A stretch of DNA of 64,000 nucleotides from Rikenellaceae bacterium (GTDB lineage: Bacteria > Bacteroidota > Bacteroidia > Bacteroidales > Rikenellaceae): assembly GCA_015060005.1 (NCBI GenBank), contig SUZI01000002.1:154177-218176 (forward strand). The letters run 5' to 3'. Shown here piece by piece: positions 24,196 through 32,676 of this stretch. Below the pieces are notes generated by a model. That model had not been told where the DNA came from. It ran no database searches and saw only the letters and a list, made by a program, of their open reading frames with translations. How positions within the stretch are numbered: position 1 is the first letter of the stretch; each line of letters opens with the position of its first letter. The translations under genes were made by a program, and so were the position numbers.

Positions 24196-27141
24196 GTGAA
24201 ACGAGTTTTTCTTATCGACGCTTATGCGTTGGTCTTCAAATACTACTACGCTTTTATAGGGCGTCCGATGCGTAACCGCGAGGGTATGAACACATCCATA
24301 CTCTTCGGCTTCGCTAAGTTCCTGCGTGATATACAGCGTCGTGAGAAGCCCGATATGTTGGGTGTGGCATTAGACCCCAAGGGTGGCTCGTTCCGCTCAC
24401 AGCTCTATGCCGACTATAAGGCTAACCGCCCCGACACCCCCGAAGATATCATCGCTTCACACCCCTACCTGCGTCGTCTGATACGTGCTATGCGTATCCC
24501 GCTCTACGAGATTGAGGGCTTCGAGGCTGACGATGTCATCGGCACATTGGCATTCAAGGGTGCCGAGCAGGGCTACGAGGTATATATGGTTACCCCCGAC
24601 AAGGACTACGGTCAGTTGGTGGGCGAGCGTCGTAAGATATACAAGCAGCGAGGCGACGATGTGGAGATTATCGACAGCGAGGCTATATGTCAGAAATATG
24701 GCATCGCCGACCCTCTGCTGGTACGCGACATATTAGCTATCTGGGGCGATGCGTCGGACAACATACCCGGCGTGCCGGGCATTGGCGAGAAGGGTGCTGC
24801 GAAGCTCGTTGCCGAGTGGGGCACGTGCGAGAATATACTCTCCAACGTAGCCTCTATCAAGGGCAAGCAGGGTGAGAAGATTGCCGCCTGGGGCGAGAAG
24901 TTGCTCCTGGCAAAGGAGCTGACAACCATACGCACCGACGTGCCTGTGGAGTTCGATGCCGAGGATTTATCTATCTGTCCTCCCGACTACGATGCCTTGC
25001 GTAGACTCTACACCGAGCTCAACTTCACCTCTATGCTGCGTGAGGTCGAGGAGCAGCAACGTCGTGCCGCCACCGAGCCACAGCAGGAGCTCTCGCCCTG
25101 TTGTCGTGAGCGAGATGGCGAGCCACAACAGCCCCAACAGCCCCAACAGCCCCAACAGCCACAAGTGCCACAACCGCAGCAGCAGCCTATGCAGGGCGAC
25201 CTTTTTGCCGCCTTCGCACCGCAGCCGACACCGCAGCCGACACCGCAACCCGCTCCACAGTCCGCAATGCCGATGGCTGCCGAGCCACAAGTCGCTGACT
25301 CTCTGGAGGATGATGTAGCCGAGGAGGTGAGATACGCAACCATCGCCGACACCCCTCACACCTACCACCTGGTGCAGAGCGTCGAGCAGTTGCAGTCGTT
25401 GGTTACACAGCTCAGTGGCGAGCGGGAGTTCTGCTTCGACACCGAGACCACAGGCTTCGACATCTTTGCGGATAGAGTTGTTGGTATCTCGTTTGCCGTA
25501 AAGCCCTTCGAGGCGTGGTATGTAGCCTTCTCTGCGGAGCATAGCGAGGAGTTTGCCTCTATGCTGCGTCCGCTCTTTGAAAATCCTGCCATCACCAAGG
25601 TGGCACAAAATATGAAGTTTGACCTTTTGGTCCTGCGTCGTCTGGGTATCGAGGTGCGAGGTCGAAAGATTGATACGATGATTCTCCACTATCTGTTGGA
25701 TGCCGAGTCGCGACACAATATGAACTATCTTGCGGAGCGTTATCTCAACTATTCGCCTATCGCTATCGAGACTCTCATAGGCAAGGGCACCAAGCAGCTC
25801 ACTATGGACAGGATAGCCCCCGAGGTGGTCAAGGATTACGCTGCCGAGGATGCCGATGTTACGTTACGTCTGAAGCAGGTGTTGTGGCAGCAGGTGTGCG
25901 AGGCGGGCTTCGAGGAGCTATATAGCCGCATCGAGGAGCCTATGATTCAGGTCTTGGCAGATATGGAGTACGAGGGTGTGAAGATTGACTGCGACCACTT
26001 AGCACGCTATGGTGTTGAGCTCTCGGCGACCCTTACCGACTTAGAGCAGCAGATACGCAGGGAGGCTGATGAGCCTATGCTCAATGTCAACTCGGCACGT
26101 CAGCTGGGCGAGGTGTTGTTCGCCAAGCTACGTATCACCGACAAGCCCAAGATGACCAAGACCAAGCAGTATAGCACCGATGAGGAGTACCTTCAGGGCT
26201 TTGCCCACTCACATCCTATCGTAGCAAAGGTGTTGGAGTACCGAGGCGTGAAGAAGCTGCTCTCGACCTATGTGGAGGCTCTGCCGCTGTTGGTTAATCG
26301 TGTGTCGGGACGCATACATACCTCTTACAACCAGGCTGTTACCGCTACGGGACGCCTCTCGTCGACTAACCCCAACTTGCAGAACATCCCCGTCAGGGAT
26401 GCTATGGGACGACGCATACGTGAGGCTTTCATCCCTTCGGATGATGAGCACCTGTTGCTCTCGGCTGACTATTCGCAGGTGGAGTTGCGACTGATGGCAC
26501 ACCTGAGTGGCGATGAGTCGCTCATCGAGGCTTTCCGTCGTGGCGAGGATATCCACGCTGCCACTGCGGCGAAGATATTCCACCGTGAGCTCTCCGAGGT
26601 GAGCAGTGAGGAGCGTCGTCGTGCCAAGACTGCCAACTTCGGCATCATCTATGGCATCTCGGCTTTTGGCTTGAGCCAGCGATTGGATATACCACGCAGC
26701 GAGGCACGAGCACTCATCGAGGGCTATTTTGCGAGCTACCCGAAGGTGAAGGAGTATATGGAGCGAGTGGTGTTGGAGGCACGCGAGACGGGAGCTGTTA
26801 CGACACTCTTTGGTCGCAAGCGTTACCTTGCCGACATCCTCTCCCGCAACGCTGTTGTGCGAGGTGTGGCAGAGCGAAATGCTATCAATGCCCCTATCCA
26901 GGGCACCGCTGCCGATGTGATGAAGCTGGCTATGGTCGACATACATCGTCGCTTCGCCGCCGAGGGCATACGCTCGAAGATGATACTCCAGGTGCACGAC
27001 GAGGTTGTAATCGACGTGCTGCGTAGCGAGCTCGAGCAGGTCAAGCGTATCGTCAGCGAGGCTATGGAGGGTGCTGCGTCGCTCGCGGTGCCACTCATCT
27101 CCGAGGCTGGAGTGGGTGAAAATTGGCTTGAAGCACACTAA
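24196..27141 (+). CDS. polA: DNA polymerase I
   Basis: 981 residues, GTG start at 24196 (MKRVFLIDAYALVFKYYYAF); this opening matches the conserved 5'-nuclease start in Bacteroidetes and no better start exists. Domains: 5'-3' exonuclease (1 to about 295, with EADDVIGTLA and GDASDNIPGVPGIG); 3'-5' exonuclease (about 395-580), intact with DTETTGFD; polymerase (about 590-981) with motif A SADYSQVELRLMAHLSGDESL (given in part), motif B RRAKTANFGIIYGIS and motif C LQVHDEVVIDV. It performs repair and Okazaki-fragment processing. Odd feature: a Pro/Gln-rich linker at about 300-370, including four PQQ repeats from a nine-base DNA repeat and three PQPTPQPTP-like repeats, separates the two nucleases. 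Confidence 0.97.
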   Translation: MKRVFLIDAYALVFKYYYAFIGRPMRNREGMNTSILFGFAKFLRDIQRREKPDMLGVALDPKGGSFRSQLYADYKANRPDTPEDIIASHPYLRRLIRAMRIPLYEIEGFEADDVIGTLAFKGAEQGYEVYMVTPDKDYGQLVGERRKIYKQRGDDVEIIDSEAICQKYGIADPLLVRDILAIWGDASDNIPGVPGIGEKGAAKLVAEWGTCENILSNVASIKGKQGEKIAAWGEKLLLAKELTTIRTDVPVEFDAEDLSICPPDYDALRRLYTELNFTSMLREVEEQQRRAATEPQQELSPCCRERDGEPQQPQQPQQPQQPQVPQPQQQPMQGDLFAAFAPQPTPQPTPQPAPQSAMPMAAEPQVADSLEDDVAEEVRYATIADTPHTYHLVQSVEQLQSLVTQLSGEREFCFDTETTGFDIFADRVVGISFAVKPFEAWYVAFSAEHSEEFASMLRPLFENPAITKVAQNMKFDLLVLRRLGIEVRGRKIDTMILHYLLDAESRHNMNYLAERYLNYSPIAIETLIGKGTKQLTMDRIAPEVVKDYAAEDADVTLRLKQVLWQQVCEAGFEELYSRIEEPMIQVLADMEYEGVKIDCDHLARYGVELSATLTDLEQQIRREADEPMLNVNSARQLGEVLFAKLRITDKPKMTKTKQYSTDEEYLQGFAHSHPIVAKVLEYRGVKKLLSTYVEALPLLVNRVSGRIHTSYNQAVTATGRLSSTNPNLQNIPVRDAMGRRIREAFIPSDDEHLLLSADYSQVELRLMAHLSGDESLIEAFRRGEDIHAATAAKIFHRELSEVSSEERRRAKTANFGIIYGISAFGLSQRLDIPRSEARALIEGYFASYPKVKEYMERVVLEARETGAVTTLFGRKRYLADILSRNAVVRGVAERNAINAPIQGTAADVMKLAMVDIHRRFAAEGIRSKMILQVHDEVVIDVLRSELEQVKRIVSEAMEGAASLAVPLISEAGVGENWLEAH

Positions 27142-27272
27142 ATAGCGGGGTGAAACGACCACGTATGATATAATAAAGCAACGAAGGATTACGTTTATAT
27201 AATAAAACAGAGGAGGAGCGAAGGCTGCCTCGATACACTTTACAACAGGTTTAACATACAAGCATAAATGCT

Positions 27273-28778
27273 ATGAAAACACTGCGAATGATACTCTTTT
27301 CGGCTGTAGCCGCAGCGACTATGGTCGGATGCTCTTCGGCGTTCTATGCGTCGAGTGCCTATGATGATATGTATTACACCCACTCGGGTGATGCCATTGC
27401 ACAGAAGCAGGTGGCTGAGGCTGAGGCTCGCAAGGCTGAGGCTGAGGCACGACGTGCCGAGGCGTTGGCAAAGCAGGAGGAGTGGAAGGCACAGGCTGCA
27501 CTCTATGAGGCTGAGGCACAGCGTGCTGCGGCGAGTGCAGGTGCGTCGGCTGCTGCCTCACAGCGTGTCGACAGCGACGGTATCATCATCGTTGACGATG
27601 ACTACTACTATGACGACAACCCATACTCGGGTGTTGTAGCCAACACCTATGAGAGTGCCTATGCACGTCGTCTGCGTGGTTTCTCATCGGGCAGCTATCG
27701 TATGCCATCGAGCTACTACTCGTTGCGTTATGGCAACCAGATAACCTACGCAACAGCCTACGACCCTGCCTTCTACAATATTATGGTCTCGGGCGACGAG
27801 GTATGGGTAGAGCCAAAGTTCATCACCTCGATGTTTGGAACGTGGGGTGCGGTCTCTGTTACCGCTTCGGTCTATGCTCCTTGGTATAGTGGCTGGTCTA
27901 TCTCGTTCGACCCTTGGTACTATTCGTGGATGGGTTATCCACGCTATTCGTGGTACGACTGGAATTGGAACGTATGCTATGGCGGTGGCTGGTATAGCAA
28001 CCTCTGGTGGGGTTGGGGAGGCTACTATCGTCCTTGGCGTCCTTACTACTACGACTACTATTGGGGATGGAATCACCACTACCATCACCACTACTACCCA
28101 CACTATCACCACCCTGTACGTCCTTACAACCCACATCAGTCGTCGTTCCATCACGGCTCACGTGGCGGCTCACGCTATGAGGGACGTAACTCGGGCATCC
28201 CTTCACGCGGTGGCGAGGGTGTAGCAGGCAGAGGTAGCATTGGCGGTGGTCGCCAGACACCTTACCGCTCACCAAGCAATGGTCAGACCTATGGCGGTGG
28301 CGACTCTCGCTCGCAGGGTACAATGCTCCGCGATGGTGTAGGCTCACGTGGTCGTGGCGTGTCGAGCGGTGCAAGCGTCAGCAGCGGCACATCATCTTCG
28401 CGAGGCTCTTTGAGTAGCGGTACACGCCTGAGCGGTGGTAGCAGCGGCTCTTCATCTCGTGGCAATAGTAGCGGCTCTGTCAGCAGTGGCTCATCTTCTC
28501 GTACGAAGAGTGGAACACGTATCAACAGTGGCTCATCTACTACCCGCCAGAAGAGTAGTGGTGTAAGTAGTTCGTCGAGCTCTTCACGCTCTCGCTCAAG
28601 CAGTTACTCGAGCGGCAGCTCATCGTCAAGCTCGTCATCACGTAGCCGTAGCAGCAGCTATTCGAGTGGTAGCTCATCACGCAGCAGCTATTCGAGCGGA
28701 GGCTATTCGAGTGGCAGCTCATCACGCAGCAGTGGTGGCGGTGGCTCTCGCGGTGGCAGCGGCTCACGTGGCAGATAG
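27273..28778 (+). CDS. low-complexity lipoprotein with coiled-coil, Tyr/Trp/His-rich and Ser/Gly/Arg-rich regions
   Basis: 501 residues. Lipoprotein signal with Cys20 (TMVGCSSAF). Residues 42-98 form an Ala/Glu/Arg coiled coil. An acidic tyrosine stretch follows (VDDDYYYDDN, about 107-116). A conserved-looking domain to about 185 contains ITYATAYDPAFYNIMVSGDEVWVEPKF (shown in part here). Residues about 190-285 are extremely rich in Tyr, Trp and His, including HHYHHHYYPHYHH. The tail (about 290-501) is almost only Ser, Gly and Arg. No family is recognised. The His cluster could bind metal, and aromatic plus Ser/Arg tails are seen in sticky or condensing proteins. Probably co-transcribed with the FadL-like gene 29 bases downstream. 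Function unknown. Confidence 0.7.
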   Translation: MKTLRMILFSAVAAATMVGCSSAFYASSAYDDMYYTHSGDAIAQKQVAEAEARKAEAEARRAEALAKQEEWKAQAALYEAEAQRAAASAGASAAASQRVDSDGIIIVDDDYYYDDNPYSGVVANTYESAYARRLRGFSSGSYRMPSSYYSLRYGNQITYATAYDPAFYNIMVSGDEVWVEPKFITSMFGTWGAVSVTASVYAPWYSGWSISFDPWYYSWMGYPRYSWYDWNWNVCYGGGWYSNLWWGWGGYYRPWRPYYYDYYWGWNHHYHHHYYPHYHHPVRPYNPHQSSFHHGSRGGSRYEGRNSGIPSRGGEGVAGRGSIGGGRQTPYRSPSNGQTYGGGDSRSQGTMLRDGVGSRGRGVSSGASVSSGTSSSRGSLSSGTRLSGGSSGSSSRGNSSGSVSSGSSSRTKSGTRINSGSSTTRQKSSGVSSSSSSSRSRSSSYSSGSSSSSSSSRSRSSSYSSGSSSRSSYSSGGYSSGSSSRSSGGGGSRGGSGSRGR

Positions 28779-28807
28779 GGATATAAATAGAAAAACACTA
28801 TACAACA

Positions 28808-30469
28808 ATGAGAATCATACGTAATATAACACTTATAATTGCTGCGGTGGCTACTATGGGAGTAGCCTCCGCACAGCAGTTCCGCTTCGGAGGTCTTGTT
28901 ATGGACCACGACGGAATGATGCCAGCCGATATGTATAAGCTCTCACAGGTGGGCTTCGGCTTTGGCTCGGCACGTTCTATGGCTATGGCAGGTGCTTTCA
29001 CCTCTCTGGGTGGCGACTATGCGTCGGTAGGTATCAACCCTGCGGGCTTGGGTATGTATCGCCACAACGAGTTCACTATGACCCCTATGATGACCTTCCA
29101 TAGTGCCGACACTACCTCTGCGATGGAGGGTGCTCAGAACTATGGCGAGAATAGTGGCAGCCGCTTCTCTATCGCCAATATGGGCTTGGTGCTCAACACC
29201 TTCGAGAGTAGCAACGAGCGTGGCTTGATGACCTTCAACATAGCCTTCGGCTACAACCGTATCGCCGATTTGAACTACCACTATGGCTTCAGTTCTCTGA
29301 GCGGCCCATCGGAGTATCCCTACCGCTCTATCGCCGATATGTACTCTCGCCAGTTAGGACAGGGAGGCTTGTTCCCGGGCAACAATGGCTCTCTGGGCTA
29401 CGACTATGGCGATGCCTACTATTGGGGCGGTGCTTTGGCATATAATGGCTATCTGTTGGATGTCGAGAGCGATGACCTGGGCGAGTATTGGACCACAGCC
29501 AACCGCATAGGTGTCAACGCTTCGGTGGGACACACTACCGAGGTCGAGAGTCGTGGCTCGGTGGGTGAGTTCGATGTTGCTTTCGGTATGAACTACGCCA
29601 ATAAGCTCTATTTCGGTATGACTCTCGGTGTGCAGATGGTCGATTGGCGTCGCCGCTACTATTATAGCGAGGACTACCTCTATCAGGGCTTGCCTCTTGA
29701 TGCCGATGGTCGTGTGCTTGATGGTGCTGCCGAGTGGATGGACTACTATCAGGGCGTGAATATGTCGGGTGTAGGTATGAACCTCAAGTTAGGTGTTATC
29801 TATCGACCTTTTGGTGGCTTGCGTCTTGGCTGGGCTCTCCACACCCCTACCTACTACGCTCTGGACCGTGAGTATGCCGCAAGTATGGCTACCAACTTCA
29901 ACGCCTATGGCGACCAGACTCCTGTCCTGGAGGACCACGGCCCTAATACCTGGGACTTCGCCTCGCCTACGCGTATGCTCTTCGGTGCGTCGTATACCGT
30001 TGGTCGCTTTGCTATCTTGTCGGTTGACTATGAGCGAGATTGGTATAATGGCATCCGTGTTAAGAATATCCCCGATGGCTTCGATATCCGCGAGTCGGAC
30101 TATCGCTACGAGTTCAAACATAACTTTAAGGGCTCTAACACCCTGCGTGTAGGTGCCGAGCTGCGACCTCTGCCAGCGTTGGCATTGCGTGCGGGCTATG
30201 GCGTTACGGACTCTATGTTGAGCCAGCCTGTGGAGAGCTATTATAACTCGCCAATGCCTTATAAGTTAGAGTGTTACTCGGCAGGTCTGGGTATCGCCAT
30301 AGGCTCTGCGTCGGTTGATGTGGCATACCAGCACCTCGACCAGCACAACAGCTCATATTATATCTTCTACGCTATGGATGAGAATGGCGTTATGGACTCG
30401 GCGAGCGACCTCTACACCACCACCGAGAAGCGAGATTATGTCAGCCTGTCGGTTACTTTCCGTTTCTAA
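28808..30469 (+). CDS. OmpP1/FadL-family outer membrane transporter
   Basis: 553 residues with signal peptide (MRIIRNITLIIAAVATMGVASAQQ, shown in part). The mature N-terminus GFGFGSARSMAMAGAFTSLGGDYASVGINPAGLGMYR is the hatch region of FadL/TodX-type barrels (A-G...N-P-A-G signature; quoted here only as landmarks). The rest alternates barrel strands and ends in an aromatic-terminal strand (SLSVTFRF). Family members let hydrophobic compounds cross the outer membrane by lateral diffusion; Bacteroides homologues are often labelled hemin receptors without proof. It follows the low-complexity lipoprotein by 29 bases, suggesting a joint outer-membrane function. Substrate unknown. Confidence 0.85.
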   Translation: MRIIRNITLIIAAVATMGVASAQQFRFGGLVMDHDGMMPADMYKLSQVGFGFGSARSMAMAGAFTSLGGDYASVGINPAGLGMYRHNEFTMTPMMTFHSADTTSAMEGAQNYGENSGSRFSIANMGLVLNTFESSNERGLMTFNIAFGYNRIADLNYHYGFSSLSGPSEYPYRSIADMYSRQLGQGGLFPGNNGSLGYDYGDAYYWGGALAYNGYLLDVESDDLGEYWTTANRIGVNASVGHTTEVESRGSVGEFDVAFGMNYANKLYFGMTLGVQMVDWRRRYYYSEDYLYQGLPLDADGRVLDGAAEWMDYYQGVNMSGVGMNLKLGVIYRPFGGLRLGWALHTPTYYALDREYAASMATNFNAYGDQTPVLEDHGPNTWDFASPTRMLFGASYTVGRFAILSVDYERDWYNGIRVKNIPDGFDIRESDYRYEFKHNFKGSNTLRVGAELRPLPALALRAGYGVTDSMLSQPVESYYNSPMPYKLECYSAGLGIAIGSASVDVAYQHLDQHNSSYYIFYAMDENGVMDSASDLYTTTEKRDYVSLSVTFRF

Positions 30470-30491
30470 AAGTGGGATAAAGGAATAAAAA

Positions 30492-30509
30492 CCGCCCGAA
30501 AACGTGCGG
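30492..30509 (+). terminator. possible terminator hairpin
   Basis: CCGCCCG and CGTGCGG form a 7-bp stem with one C-T mismatch and an AAAA loop, 22 bases after the FadL-like stop codon. There is no immediate T-run. Confidence 0.4.
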
Positions 30510-30576
30510 GTTAAGCAAAAAATGGTTACTTTTGTCGTTTGAAGACAGGGGTAACCTTTTTTTGAGTTGTGAAACA

Positions 30577-30767
30577 CGTCATTCCCCGATTGTATGTAGC
30601 TGGCGGAGAGGCGGAATAAATAAACGTCATTCCCCGATTGTGTGTAGCTGGCGGAGAGGTGGAATAGACAAAACGTCATTCCCCGACTGTGTGGAGCTGG
30701 CGGAGGGCGGAATAGACAAAACGTCATTCCCCGACTCACGTAGTGAGGCGAAGGGAATCTACCTTAT
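30577..30767 (+). repeat. REP-like array: three 48-49-bp units plus one canonical palindromic unit
   Basis: Units start with CGTCATTCCCCGA at 30577, 30625, 30674 and 30722 (spacing 48, 49, 48). The first three share TGTxTGxAGCTGGCGGAG and end GGAATAxAxAAA. The fourth has the inner hairpin CTCAC-GTA-GTGAG and ends GCGAAGGGAATCTACCTTAT, like the single unit at 23930. There are no unique spacers and no cas genes. The array occupies most of the 415-base gap upstream of proS. Confidence 0.85.
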
Positions 30768-30800
30768 ACGAGCTGCAAGGTGAAAGTTTTTTATTGCGAC

Positions 30801-30830
30801 TTTAATAACCCTTAGTAACCTTCAGTAGCC
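30801..30830 (+). repeat. short 10-bp tandem repeat array upstream of proS
   Basis: Three decamers (TTTAATAACC, CTTAGTAACC, TTCAGTAGCC) in register, preceded by TTTTTTATTGCGAC, the same lead-in as the eleven-unit array before polA. The consensus agrees with RTAWCCNTTA. Confidence 0.7.
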
Positions 30831-30851
30831 CTTTATGTATATATTAGAAAA

Positions 30852-30872
30852 TTTTGAATTTTGAATTTTGAA
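30852..30872 (+). repeat. TTTTGAA heptamer, three tandem copies before proS
   Basis: Three exact TTTTGAA units end 12 bases before the proS ATG. An identical triple lies at 32644-32664 before the next gene. Confidence 0.85.
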
Positions 30873-30884
30873 TTACGATAGTTT

Positions 30885-32369
30885 ATGGCAGTAGAACTTA
30901 AAGATTTGACCAAGGTTGAGGATAACTACTCTAAGTGGTACAACGAGTTGGTCGTGAAGGCAGGTTTGGCAGAGAACTCTGCTGTTAGAGGCTGTATGGT
31001 TATCAAGCCTTATGGCTATGCTATTTGGGAGAAGATGCAGCGTGCGTTGGATGATATGTTCAAGGCGACAGGACACCAGAACGCCTACTTCCCACTCTTC
31101 ATCCCTAAGTCATTCTTCTCACGTGAGGCATCTCACGTCGAGGGTTTCGCTAAGGAGTGTGCAGTCGTTACTCACTACCGTCTGAAGAACGACGAGGCAG
31201 GCAAGGGTGTCGTTGTAGACCCCGAGGCACGTTTGGAGGAGGAGCTCATCGTGCGTCCTACCTCGGAGACCATCATCTGGAACACCTACAAGAATTGGAT
31301 TACATCCTACCGCGACCTTCCAATCCTCTGCAACCAGTGGGCAAATGTGGTGCGTTGGGAGATGCGTACACGTCTGTTCCTGCGTACTGCCGAGTTCTTG
31401 TGGCAGGAGGGACACACCGCACACGCCACACGCGAGGAGGCTATCGAGGAGGCAGAGCGTATGATTCAGGTCTATAAGACCTTTGCCGAGGAGTGGATGG
31501 GTGTGCCTGTCATCGTGGGCCATAAGTCGCCTAACGAGCGTTTTGCAGGTGCCGAGGATACGCTGACTATCGAGGCTCTGATGCAGGATGGTAAGGCTCT
31601 GCAGAGCGGTACCTCGCACTTCTTGGGACAGAACTTCGCCAAGGCTTTCGACGTAACATATACCACCAAGGAGGGTAAGCAGGAGTACGTGTGGGCTACC
31701 TCGTGGGGTGTCTCTACCCGACTGATGGGAGCATTGATTATGGCTCATTCGGACAACAACGGTCTTGTGCTGCCTCCAAAGTTGGCACCTATCCAGGTCG
31801 CTATGGTTCCTATCTATAAGGGCGACGAGCAGCTGGCTCTGATGAAGGAGCGTATGGAGCAGATTGCTTCGGAGTTGCGTAAGAAGGGTATCAGCGTGAA
31901 GGTTGATGCTCGCGACAATGTACGTTCTGGCTTTAAGTTTGCGGAGTATGAGCTCAAGGGTGTGCCTGTACGTCTGGCTCTCGGTCCACGCGATATGGAG
32001 AATGGCACTATCGAGCTCGCACGTCGTGATACACTCACCAAGCAGACACTCTCGCAGGAGGGTATCGCCGACTATGTTGAGAAGCTGTTGGAGGAGATTC
32101 AGCAGAACATCTTCCAGAAGGCTCTCGACTACCGTAACTCTATGATTACTAAGGTCGACACTTGGGAGGAGTTCGTTGAGGCACTCGACACTAAGGGTGG
32201 TTTCATCTCTGCACATTGGGATGGCACCGTAGAGACCGAGGTTGCTATCAAGGAGGCTACCAAGGCAACTATCCGTTGTATTCCTTTGGATGTAGAGCCA
32301 GAGGAGGGTGTTTGTATCCACTCGGGTAAGCCTTCGAAGTGTCGTGTACTCTTTGCTCGCAGCTACTAA
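30885..32369 (+). CDS. proS: prolyl-tRNA synthetase, archaeal/eukaryotic type
   Basis: 494 residues, class II synthetase without the bacterial INS editing insertion, i.e. the archaeal/eukaryotic-type (ProS type 3) found in Bacteroidetes. Motif 1 is around [17 protein letters not shown]. Motif 2 is [14 protein letters not shown], followed by [23 protein letters not shown]. Motif 3 is [19 protein letters not shown]. The anticodon-binding domain ([16 protein letters not shown]) and the C-terminal domain ending RVLFARSY follow. It charges tRNA-Pro. Its upstream region carries the composite repeat mosaic shared with polA; no consensus promoter was found there. Confidence 0.97.
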   Translation: MAVELKDLTKVEDNYSKWYNELVVKAGLAENSAVRGCMVIKPYGYAIWEKMQRALDDMFKATGHQNAYFPLFIPKSFFSREASHVEGFAKECAVVTHYRLKNDEAGKGVVVDPEARLEEELIVRPTSETIIWNTYKNWITSYRDLPILCNQWANVVRWEMRTRLFLRTAEFLWQEGHTAHATREEAIEEAERMIQVYKTFAEEWMGVPVIVGHKSPNERFAGAEDTLTIEALMQDGKALQSGTSHFLGQNFAKAFDVTYTTKEGKQEYVWATSWGVSTRLMGALIMAHSDNNGLVLPPKLAPIQVAMVPIYKGDEQLALMKERMEQIASELRKKGISVKVDARDNVRSGFKFAEYELKGVPVRLALGPRDMENGTIELARRDTLTKQTLSQEGIADYVEKLLEEIQQNIFQKALDYRNSMITKVDTWEEFVEALDTKGGFISAHWDGTVETEVAIKEATKATIRCIPLDVEPEEGVCIHSGKPSKCRVLFARSY

Positions 32370-32383
32370 AAAATTAGTTTACA

Positions 32384-32476
32384 TAGGCTGATACTGCGTT
32401 ACGCTTGCTCTCAAAATCCTCATTTACGCCAAGTAAACTGCGGTTTTTCGAGCTGCACAAGCCTTGTCTCAGCCTA
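32384..32476. repeat. 93-bp imperfect palindromic element downstream of proS
   Basis: TAGGCTGA (32384-32391) and TCAGCCTA (32469-32476) are perfect inverted ends. Inside, GCTTG/CAAGC and TTTAC-GCCAA-GTAAA give further nested stems. A truncated second copy of the left end (GGCTGGCATATACTGCGTTACG, partly quoted: ACTGCGTTACG) lies at 32493-32513 and abuts a REP-like unit. One arm recurs at 12891-12918. It could fold into a long hairpin in the proS transcript. Confidence 0.6.
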
Positions 32477-32511
32477 CCCAAACGAATTTTTGGCTGGCAT
32501 ATACTGCGTTA

Positions 32512-32605
32512 CGTCATTCCCCGATTGTGTGGAGCTGGCGGAGGGGCGGAATAAATAAACGTCATTCCCCGACTCACGTAGTGAGGCGAAGGGAATCAAC
32601 CTTTT
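32512..32605 (+). repeat. REP-like array, two units
   Basis: Units begin with CGTCATTCCCCGA at 32512 and 32560. The first is of the AGCTGGCGGAG type; the second has the CTCAC-GTA-GTGAG hairpin and ends GCGAAGGGAATCAACCTTTT. The order (AGCTGGCGGAG-type unit or units first, hairpin unit last) is the same as at 30577-30767. Confidence 0.8.
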
Positions 32606-32643
32606 ACGAACTGAAAAGCCAAAGGTAAAGACTGAAAACTAAA

Positions 32644-32668
32644 TTTTGAATTTTGAATTTTGAATTTG
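32644..32668 (+). repeat. TTTTGAA heptamer, three tandem copies
   Basis: Three exact TTTTGAA units (32644-32664) followed by TTTG, ending 8 bases before the ATG at 32677. Identical to the triple before proS. The preceding CTGAAAACTAAA is also found upstream of polA. Confidence 0.85.
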
Positions 32669-32676
32669 TTTCGCCT

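Noticed and set aside
25008..25352. Cys/Gly-rich antisense frame (repeated GCGVGCGVGCG) over the polA linker
   Set aside because: It is the mirror reading of the Pro/Gln repeat DNA. No promoter or start context supports it.
26209..27261. 350-residue open frame antisense to polA
   Set aside because: Fully overlaps the conserved polymerase domain and has no recognisable domain.
30577..30767. Regularly spaced repeats that could suggest a CRISPR array
   Set aside because: Units of 48-49 bases repeat almost in full, with no unique spacers between short conserved repeats, and no cas genes are nearby. They belong to the REP-like family.
31119..32321. 400-residue open frame antisense to proS
   Set aside because: It lies fully inside the proS gene in the opposite strand; its composition (Leu, Arg, Cys, His) is that of a mirror frame and proS is complete.
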